Shown here: positions 56,247-64,000 of the stretch, one piece after another | Numbering within the stretch: the first letter of the stretch is position 1 | Layout of the letters: each line of letters opens with the position of its first letter | NCBI GenBank assembly: GCA_023053575.1 | Contig: JAKZAP010000007.1 | Span: 25,507,464 to 25,571,463 of the forward strand | Reading direction: 5' to 3' | Length of the DNA stretch: 64,000 bases | Source of the DNA: Branchinecta lynchi | Taxonomy: Eukaryota; Arthropoda; Branchiopoda; Anostraca; Branchinectidae | Position numbers and translations under genes: made by a program | The notes under the pieces: model-generated | Told to the model about the DNA's origin: nothing | Databases searched by the model: none | The model's input: the letters and a program-made list of their open reading frames with translations, nothing else

Positions 56247-57360
56247 GCGTTGTTCAAATAAGTGTTATAAGGTTTATTACGGCGTATAAGGTTTGTTACA
56301 GATTCATTTTTTCCTCGGAGCGCGCTGTAACAAGGTGAAGAAGGAGAATAGACTCGCGTTCTATTCTCGCTTATGTAGGGCCATTCAGATCGCTTGGTTC
56401 GTACCGCCAGCGGACCGAGGAAAGGAGCAGCGTCGTCAGTGTTGCCACGGGAAGCACTGAAGTTCTACTTTATGGGAGTTCTACAACACTGACCTCAAAT
56501 TGTAACTTGGTGTACTTCAAGTAGTACTAAGAACACTTTTTTCTGATCTTTAGAAACTTGAAAAACTGTATGAGCGTTGGCAACACCGAACGCTGCAATG
56601 ATAAGAGGTTCCTATTTCAACAGGCGCATGTATTAAGACGTAAACAGAGACTGTGCAGGAAAGATGCTTGGCAGAGTAAGGTAAGGGCTGTATTGAACAA
56701 TTGCGGGCTATCAGGTCTGTGGAATGCTGGATTAGGGGAAGGTAAGGTGGTCGGGACAGTAGCTACACAAGTGCAATGGATTCTTGAGTGTCAAGAAATC
56801 CAAAAGTGGACGTGTGAGGTCTCAGCGTCGCTGTCTCTCAAGTCGTATTCACAGTGGAAGAGAGTGTGGGGTGAAGAAGTGTATTTTAAAGCGGGCCTTA
56901 GGAGAGAAGAGCTAAAATCTTATATGGGTTTAAGGGGAAATTTTCTGCCGTTGGGATCAAGAAGGAAATACCTGGGGAGGGAGCGTGCGGTAGATGGTCT
57001 TTAGTGTGGACCACTTCATGTCATATTGCCAGGAACTCAATGATTTAAGGTTGGAGCAGCTCCAGAGACAGACAGGCGATGAGGAGTGGCTAAATGGTCT
57101 GATGGGGGGTCGATCATTTACTACTATTAAAAACCTGGCAGTGTTTGTTCAGGTGGGGCTGAGACACAGGTCTTTGTTCTTTTAAAGTGTTTAACTGTGT
57201 AGTTAGTTTTCTTTGTTTTGTATTCAGAAAGTGTGTTGAATCTGTAGTTAGTATTTGATTTGCATAATATTTTTGTACCATGGCCCGTTGGGCTTTCCAT
57301 GTACAATACATACATACATACATCGCGTATATCAGCTTATGACACGTATTTGGACAATGC
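56247..57360. repeat. Second large foldback copy, split by a LINE
   Basis: Starts GCGTTGTTCAAATAAG and ends TGGACAATGC, matching 44037-45000 through 'gcgcgctgtaacaagg', 'cgccagcggaccgagg' and 'agtactaagaac'. The right arm is mostly missing or replaced. The insert 56647-57320 is a LINE 3' end. Confidence 0.75.
56647..57320 (+). mobile_element. 5'-truncated LINE with (TACA)n tail, nested in foldback element
   Basis: The plus-strand frame includes VRAVLNNCGLSGLWNAG, QWILECQEIQKWTCEVSAS and, after a shift, CQELNDLRLEQLQRQTGDEE; spacing and composition fit a LINE C-terminal domain. Then comes a 3'UTR and an 'acatacatacatacatac' tail to 57320. The uninterrupted foldback copy reads 'gtaaacatcgcgtatagc' across the site. 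Confidence 0.72.
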
Positions 57361-57366
57361 GTATTT

Positions 57367-57972
57367 GATTTTTAAATAGTGGAATTCCTGTGATTTGTGC
57401 TACCTCTATCTGCTTGTGTCTGTGCTTGACGAGTACCCACAGCTGATAAGGGGCAACAAAGCAACACAACGTGGGTTTTGGAAATACCAAGTGCAGGGCT
57501 GTAGGATACACTTGAATAAATCATTCTTTGTATCGTTAAGATTACGTATACTGAATTTCTACAGAGCTCTTATAGGGGAAGGGTATATCTTGGTGCTGTC
57601 AGCAGCAAAGCTCAATTATTAGCAGTCCATTGTTGGAAGGAACGTAAGCTTTAATCTTCCTTGTATATTGTTCTTTCCAAAAGATGGTCAGACTGTCGTT
57701 CGTCAGGGAGGCATGCTCTATGTATTGCGTAGATCATCATTGACAGTAAAGTCGAAGCTATGGACTCCAAGAGCGAGAGCCACACAACTGTGTTTATATA
57801 GTACATTTTACATCTTCAGTTACATGTTTTCTTTTTCGAAATAATGCTTCAGTTCATTCATATATGCATTCAGAAAAACAGGAAATTCTCCTCCGGGGCA
57901 CTAGCGGGGTACTCCAGCCCTTGTTATTAAGGGTAGCAATATGACTGCACCTGCTATTACAGAACCATTTTT
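57367..57972. other. Intergenic stretch, nothing recognised
   Basis: Several short open frames without recognisable similarity; no clear repeat. Confidence 0.45.
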
Positions 57973-58141
57973 CACTGTAAAAATAATCTTGTATTGTTTG
58001 CTACTGGAATATATTCTTGTCTCTACTGAGAGAAGATTATCTCTAACTCGGGTTAATCTCATCCCAGTAGAGATAATATTGATCCCAGTTGCAAATACTG
58101 CAGTTTACTTTAATCCTTACTAGGAGAAACTTTTTACAGTG
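57973..58141. mobile_element. TA-type palindromic MITE, copy 3 (169 bp)
   Basis: Ends CACTGTAAAAATAATC and TTTTTACAGTG with inner 'gataatattgatcccag' and 'caaatactgcagtttacttt'. Flanks are TT on each side instead of TA. It lies about 165 bp downstream (gene sense) of the stop of the damaged PL14 copy. Confidence 0.8.
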
Positions 58142-58305
58142 TTTAGGCGTGTTCAGCTTTCATGTGTAAACATGTTGAAAAGGATGCGATTTTATTCTAT
58201 ACCCCTAAAACACACACAACTATTAAGTTCTATTAAGTTCACACAAACTACTATTAAGTTCTTAAATCTGATCGAATCAGTTTTCACGTATGTTCTTAAG
58301 ATTCA

Positions 58306-60498
58306 TCAATACTTATTGATTTCGACATCCTTGAAATAAGCATACGTAGTTGCAGGGGTAGCCCATGCCGAATCACTGCCACCGAAGAAAGTTGAAAACA
58401 TGATACCAACGTTACTAACACTATTATATTTTCGCCATACCATTCCATTAAAGGTTTTCGGATTGTTGTTGATATCGATGTACAGAAGTCCATTCTGTTT
58501 GACGCCAGTTGAGTCTACTGTACAGGGTTGCCAAATACTTTTGGCCGAGAGTGTCACTTTTTCACTCAAAAAGTGCCATTCGGTGTCATTTACAAATTCA
58601 GAAAGTGTCACTTTTCAGATGTTTTCTACCAAAGAAATATAAAAGGGGAACGGGAGCCCCCTTCAACCTCTCGATATCTAAAGATGTGTTTCTAAGTGAT
58701 AGTTTTCACAATTTGTGTCAATTATTATCCGATTGCCGTTTAAAACTGGACATTAAGTGCCGGTTTTGAACAGTGGTCCAATATGAATACCAAAAAGGAC
58801 AAAACATTCCGTACGAAAAAATCAGGGGTAAAAATCCAGAGTAAATATCATAAGCAAATGGGAAAAATCACAGGGAAAATTCACGCAATTTCGATCAAAT
58901 TTCACGAGAAGATATCAAAAGTAAAAATATCAAAAGAAAATTTCAAATTGCGGAAGAAATCAACGGTAAAATTCACAGAGAAATATCAAGGGTGAAATTC
59001 ACTAAAAAATATGAAAGGTAGATTTACTGGAGAATATCAGAGGAAAAGTTCATTGGTAAATTTTTGAAGTGAATTTTCTCTTTTCTCCCCATGAATTTTA
59101 CCTATGATATTTTCCATTGAATTCTACCACCGATTTCTCTTTTTAAGTTAACGGAGCGGCAACGTGAAATTTCCCTTTGATATTTTCCTATGAATTTTAC
59201 TGTTGATTTCTCCTCGTGAAATTTGGTCGAAATTACGTGAATTTTCCCCTTGATTTTCCCCCATGATTTCTCCTAGTAAATTGTACCATTGATTTCTTCC
59301 AATGAATTTCTCATTAGATTTTCTCCAGTAATCTTTTTAAATTAGCGGGAACGTGAAATTTCCTTTGATATTTCCCCGTGAATTTTACTGTTGATTTCTC
59401 TTTGTGAAATCTGATCGAAATTGCGTGAATTTTACCCTTGATTTTTCCCCATGATTTTGCCTAGTAAATTTTACCATTTATTTCTTTCCACTTTCAATCA
59501 ATATCTATTTCCTTTTTATTTTGCTGTGATATTTACTCCTGATTTTTACCTATACTTTTTTCGTTCGGGATATTTTGTCCTTTTTGGTATTCCATAGTCC
59601 GACTGACAACCCCCCTCCCAAAAATACTTAAAAAATCGGTGTTTACAGCGGAAACGCCATTGTTGCCCATAACAAGAGAAGGGATCTGAGACTTCTGAGA
59701 GCTAAGTCTTTGCCCTGAGAATCCCAGCATATAATCTGAGATGAAAACAAACACAACCTTTAGTTCAGAAAAGAGATCAAACTATCACAATATTTACGTC
59801 AATCATGTTTAGGTTTGCTTCTAAGCAATCAGTGTCGAAAGTAACCAATTTAATCAGAGTTCTGGACAAAACTTGTCACCCATGCAGCTTAGTAACTAAC
59901 AGAACTATATATTTCTGTAAAATTGTATGACTAATACTTATAAAGTTTCATAAAAGTGTCATTTTAGCAAAAAGTGCCATAATTTGGCCTGAAAGTGTGG
60001 AAAGTTTCACGGTCTTCAAAAAGTGTCATAATGACACGAAAAGTGTCTCTTTGACAACCCTGCTACTGTATTCAGCTTCATACGGATGGTTACCGTGTTC
60101 CAAACGGGGGCTGTCTGAAACTTGAGTCCAGAGGTCCGCCAGACCGAAATTCCGTAGGTGCTATCGAGAACAACGGGCGTCGTTCCAAAATTGGGGGGTT
60201 ATTCCCTCAGGGGGGTAGACGTAAGCCTCTCCTGCGCCATCCTTCCGCCACATCACTCGGTAAGAGCCGCCAGTTGGCGTGTAGGAGCCACCGCTTGCAC
60301 CGTCTCCGATGTAGAAGCCTGGCAATTTGCCACCCTTTACAAAGAGGAAGTTGGAGTTGAAGCGAACTTTATATTTCAGCTCAAGGGTGTTGGAGGAGGA
60401 TAACGTTGTGTTCAATGCGTAGAAGCTACATCCGCCAGTTGGGCCACCTCCGTAGCTGTAGCTGTACTGAGGATACTTGACCTTCAAGACGTTTACTC
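58306..60498 (-). pseudogene. PL14 lyase paralogue disrupted by hAT insertion and a frameshift
   Basis: Acceptor 'aattgcag|GAG' at 60498 in the same phase as the intact gene. Encodes VNVLKVKYPQYSYSYGGGPT, FVKGGKLPGFYIGDGAS, GGSYRVMWRKDGAGEAYVYP with the catalytic S/R/Y/Y spacing intact. At 60193-60198 a run of six G (plus strand) gives a one-base shift; with five the frame would continue NFGTTPVVLDSTYGISVWRT. The codons for NTVDS then meet the 1540-bp element 58523-60062. Beyond it the frame resumes (TGVKQNGLLYIDINN ... WATPATTYAYFKDVEINKY) to TGA at 58306. The otherwise clean sequence means inactivation is recent, or the shift is an assembly error. The upstream exon is not in the window. Confidence 0.9.
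58523..60062. mobile_element. hAT-type non-autonomous element (1540 bp) inside the PL14 exon
   Basis: Ends CAGGGTTGCCAAATAC and TCTTTGACAACCCTG; perfect 8-bp duplication CTACTGTA at 58515-58522 and 60063-60070. Excision in silico restores the PL14 codons NTVDST. Subterminal 'aaagtgtcat' / 'aaagtgcca' motifs repeat several times near each end, like transposase-binding clusters in hAT elements. The centre is an A/T-rich foldback (58790-59050 against 59060-59530). No transposase. Confidence 0.95.
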
Positions 60499-60900
60499 CT
60501 GCAATTTGTTTTGAGACTTAGTGATGATTAGTTTAAAAAGGTTTTGTTTATCAAATTGGCCTACCTGTCCTATATCAGCTAGAAACCTTCCCACATCTTT
60601 TAGTATCTGGATACTCTGCCCAGTCTCTAGCTTTTACTATATAGGTAGTACGTTTACTTTAATCTATTTTCTAGACACTATCCTGACCATCACGATCATC
60701 GAAAAATTTACACGGTATCGAGTTAATTTTTTTTTTAGCTCAACGAAAAAAATTTAAAGGAAGTGTGTTCTGCTATTGACTTGATCGTGAGTTGGATGAA
60801 GAGCTGTAAAAGCCAAGGCTAGTTTGTAAAATTGAAATCACTGAAGAAGATGTAAAAAACGGGATAAAACTGCTTATGTAAGCATTCATGTGACCATGAC
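60499..60900. other. Intron of the damaged PL14 copy, nothing recognised
   Basis: Sequence upstream (gene sense) of the broken exon. The homologue of the signal-peptide exon was looked for between 60500 and 64000 on the minus strand and not found. Confidence 0.5.
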
Positions 60901-62305
60901 GGACTCCACTCAAACCACATCAAATTGGCCTCTCCAAATGCTATCCTTCTACTGTCTACGCTTTTTTCAACTATTCTCTCTTCTGGTCTGCTTCCTACTA
61001 GTTTTTCGAGAGCTACAACCTCGCCAATCCCAAAGAAAGGAGGTAGTCTTGAACAGTGTGGTGGTTTTCGGCCAAATATGGTTTCTTGTCAAATAAGTAA
61101 ACTTTTTGAGATCATTCTCCTTAAATATTTTGAGTCTTGTAATCAAGGGCTAAATCAAATTCGATTTCGGAAGCATTTAAATATGGATATAGCCCACACC
61201 CTCCTTGCTCGTATTATTTCTTTTTGTAGTTCTAGGGAGAAGGTTTATGCTTTGGTACTAGATTTTGCTGCTGCGTACGATTCTGTTATTCATTCGTGGG
61301 CTATTGCTGCACTACTTAGAAATAATATCCCTCTCCCTATAGTATTAATCCTAAGAAAATGGTATAGTTCTTCTCGTCTGAGAATAAAATGGAAAAAATA
61401 GTTGCAGTGGATTTAATATAGTTCTAAAAAGGGGTTTAAGGCAAGGAAGCATTCTCTCGCCTATAATTTTTAATATTACTGTCTCAGCTTTGCTTGATCA
61501 GATTAGAACAACATTTGTTTATGGTAAAGGATACCTTTTATCTTGGATAGCATATGCAGATGATTTACTCCTTCTGAGTAGATCGGAAAAATCCCTCCAA
61601 GCTAATGTAAATCTGCTTGTTAAAGTTTTTTCTGACCACGGCCTTCTTTTTCGACCAGAAAAATTTCAGTTACTAGTTCTGGGCCCAAGGCCGAATGATA
61701 TAATAAATAATTTGGTTTCAATTTCTATTAATAATTCAACTTTAAAACCGTTAGATATTTTCACTTATCTTGGAGTGCCGTATAGCCCCACACTTTCATT
61801 GTGCCGTGATTTAGTTTCAAAAGCATTTAAGTGTAGGATTGCAGCAAGCTTTCGGGCAGTAATACCACTTCGCGATTATCTGTCTCGCCGATCTCTAGCA
61901 AAAGTGTTTAATACTGTTGCTCTTTCTGAGGCCCTTCTTTTCTCTCCTTTACTTCCTTTTTTCACATCGAGTAATTTCTTTCACATCAAAACTACCTTCT
62001 TCAACTTTGCCAAATATCTTTGTCGGATACCAAAATTTGAGTCGAATTCTTTTATGATGGAGACATATCGATTAAAAACCCCAATAGATATCATAACAAA
62101 AAACATGCTAATTTTTTTTATAAAATTCCTCGAATCCATCACAACCTCACTGAGGCTGTAGCTGATGGGTGAGTTATTACGCAGACGTTTTATTTATTTT
62201 TTTATATTTGCTTGTTGATCTGTTTTATGCGATACGTCCTTGTTATGTCATAGTTGTCGTTTATATTTTTGGCCAATTATTTGAATTGAACTGAACTGAA
62301 CTGCC
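60900..62305 (+). mobile_element. LINE fragment: reverse transcriptase to 3' tail, two frame breaks
   Basis: Frames on the plus strand give LPTSFSRATTSPIPKKGG, IRFRKHLNMDIAHTLLARII, LVLDFAAAYDSVIHSWAIAA (palm aspartate), then after a break LKRGLRQGSILSPIIFNITV, AYADDLLLLSRS (active site), LDIFTYLGVPYSP and a long thumb. The 3' end is (TGAAC)n at 62282-62303. Same lineage as 34450-35276. Stops at 61399 and near 61090 make it inactive. Confidence 0.87.
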
Positions 62306-62889
62306 CAAACTGGGTTACTCCGTACTATAATATAACAGTGAAAATTCCACTTGACTTAAACATAGTCCGACTATGCCTTGGAGACACAATCAGAGTAGGG
62401 CACTTCCATATGGATAAGTCGGAATTTTTTCAACTTCATGATAAAAGTGATGAAAATCCGACCGGGAAATCCTGGTCGTGTGTTCGAAGACTGAAATGGT
62501 ATCAGCAGAAAATCAGGTTACGAAGGAGCAGAACAGATGATTCAGGACAAATTATCTGACTCCAAGATCGCAATTAAAAAACAATACATATTAGTCAGAA
62601 CCGCTATTCAGCGCACTTGTGAGCACGGAGACAGGACGTCGGTGCAAATCCGCCCATGGTACAAATCTGAAGGTAACCATTCTATCAGTGGCACCATTAT
62701 GCTGTGAGGGGTTTATGAAGGCATACTGTGTAACCTGGAAAATGTAGCTCTAAGACGATCAAGATCCAAAAGGTCTATTAGGTTCAACCGCAGCTAAAGC
62801 GTTGTTCAAATAGGTGTGATAAGCTGAATAGTGATATGGTCGGGCGAAATGGTCAGGGGCGGTTTCGAAACCGATTCGTGTGGGCAAGG

Positions 62890-63195
62890 TAACATAGGGT
62901 GGAAGTCTTATCTCCTTTTGTTTTTAAAAGTGCCATTTATGAATGCCTCTCAAGTTTATTGCAAACATTTTTCCTTGGAGACCTAAATATTGATTACCTA
63001 GCTTATGCAGACGACATTCTATTAATAAGTCGAAATAAAAGTGGGTTAGAATCTGACATAAAAAAGATTTGTCAGAGTCTTTCTCAAATTGGCCTTTCCG
63101 TTAACATTTCAAGTGTCAGTATCATAATTCAACAGCCCAAAAGATTCCGGGTATTTCTTTTCAAAACGAAAAACTCCCCAATTCCCCTACCGTAA
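62890..63195 (+). mobile_element. Short LINE reverse transcriptase fragment with YADD
   Basis: Frame from 62899 encodes IYECLSSLLQTFFLGDLNID then YLAYADDILLISRNKSGLES and IKKICQSLSQIGLSVN. Clearly the palm of the same LINE lineage as 34450 and 60900, but internally deleted. Upstream, 62805-62830 ('gcgttgttcaaataggtgtg') resembles the foldback element end. Confidence 0.78.
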
Positions 63196-63314
63196 AATGG
63201 CATGGCATGATCATGTCACAATCTCTAAAAAAAAAATCCATTCGTGTCGGATATGGAAAAATAGTTCCAAATAGAGGAAGGTATAACGAAAGCCCTTGGT
63301 AGTTTACATAATAG

Positions 63315-64000
63315 TTTTTGGGATCCCAAAACGCAAGTGGAGGGATACCTATGTTGTCCGTCTGTCTGTCAGCACGATAACTCTCGAACGGTATGAGATA
63401 TTTTGATGAAACTTGGTGTGAGGACTCATCGAGTCACGGGAAAGGTCGAGTTCGTAGATGGGCCCGGTAGCTGCATATTTAGGGGAGAAGGAGGGGTTTC
63501 AAATTAAGGGGCAAACAAAAATATCTTTTAAAGCTAATGAGATAGTTGATTACAGGGTAAGACAACATCCTGAACGAGAATATGAAAACCATTTTCTCGC
63601 CGGACAAGTAGTTCACCCGGAATCCGGTTAAAACCGGAAAATTTGTTAACAGTAAAAGTTTTATCTGAAGTTGATTAGATATTCGATATAGGGTAAGTAA
63701 ACATGCTGAACCCGAATATGAAAATTCATTTTCTCGTCGGAAAAGTGGATTGGCCGGAATCCGGCCAAAACCGGGAAGTCTGTAAAAAATAAAAGATTAA
63801 TCTGAAGTTGATTAGGGGTTCGATTTCAGGATAGTGAAAAACCCTGAATCTGAGTATGAAAATTATTTTGTCGCGGGAGAATTAGATCGCCCGCAATCGG
63901 CCATAACCGGAAAATCTGTTAAAAGTAAAAGTTTTATATGAATTTCATTAGGTGTTCGATTTACGGGTAAGAAGGCATGCTGAATTCGTGTATGACAATC
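63315..64000 (+). mobile_element. HINE/pearl-like element, copy 4, cut by window edge
   Basis: Starts TTTTTGGGATCCCAAAACGC, short 'gtccgtctgtctgtc' microsatellite, core 'agcacgataactctcgaa' and 'tgatgaaacttggtgtgagg', then at least three satellite units ('ccggaatccggttaaaaccg'). The right end is outside the window. Confidence 0.8.

Noticed and set aside
56558..57185. Two open frames as a host protein-coding gene
   Set aside because: They span the junction between a foldback element and an inserted LINE 3' end with a (TACA)n tail; the coding resemblance is to LINE C-termini.
60500..64000. Signal-peptide exon of the second PL14 copy
   Set aside because: No counterpart of the YPWYVTRADFGQDNMDYGP segment is visible on the minus strand in this interval.

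Overview
The window is eukaryotic: split coding exons with GT/AG borders, introns of 1.5-8.7 kb, AT-rich intergenic DNA and dense transposon layers. It looks like an aquatic invertebrate, possibly a mollusc. That guess rests on a family-14 polysaccharide lyase (PL14, the alginate-lyase family best known from herbivorous molluscs) and on minisatellite-bearing elements built like bivalve 'pearl' / HINE elements. No tRNA, rRNA, CRISPR or bacterial operon was seen.

Host genes. (1) 2029-30946, minus strand: seven coding exons of cytosolic HMG-CoA synthase with fully consistent splice phases. They cover about 422 codons, from the start Met to the region before the C-terminal exon(s), which lie beyond the left edge. 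(2) 46031-49613, minus strand: two exons of a secreted PL14 lyase; the first exon is not found. (3) 58306-60498, minus strand: the homologous exon of a second, tandem PL14 copy. It is broken by a 1540-bp hAT-type transposon with a perfect 8-bp target duplication, and by a one-base shift in a homopolymer.

Mobile DNA. Every HMG-CoA synthase intron is loaded. Intron 2 carries a three-element nest: a palindromic 'GATACC' MITE holding both a minisatellite-bearing HINE/pearl-like element and a complete 4.68-kb LINE with intact ORF1 and a 1034-residue endonuclease/reverse-transcriptase ORF2. Elsewhere there are hAT-type elements with 8-bp target duplications, TTAA-flanked (piggyBac-like) MITEs, TTA/TAA-flanked (PIF/Harbinger-like) MITEs, TA-flanked 168-bp MITEs, large foldback palindromes, and fragments of at least five LINE lineages, two with RNase H. 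Empty sites can be reconstructed, so relative insertion order can be read.

Most unusual signals: a dispersed repeat whose copies keep the hammerhead-ribozyme core pattern (CTGANGA, a stem, then GAAA), in both orientations and once as a head-to-head pair; the hAT-killed PL14 paralogue; the multi-level nests; and a 317-bp hAT-type element with an internal approximately 20-bp repeat array inside a LINE relic.
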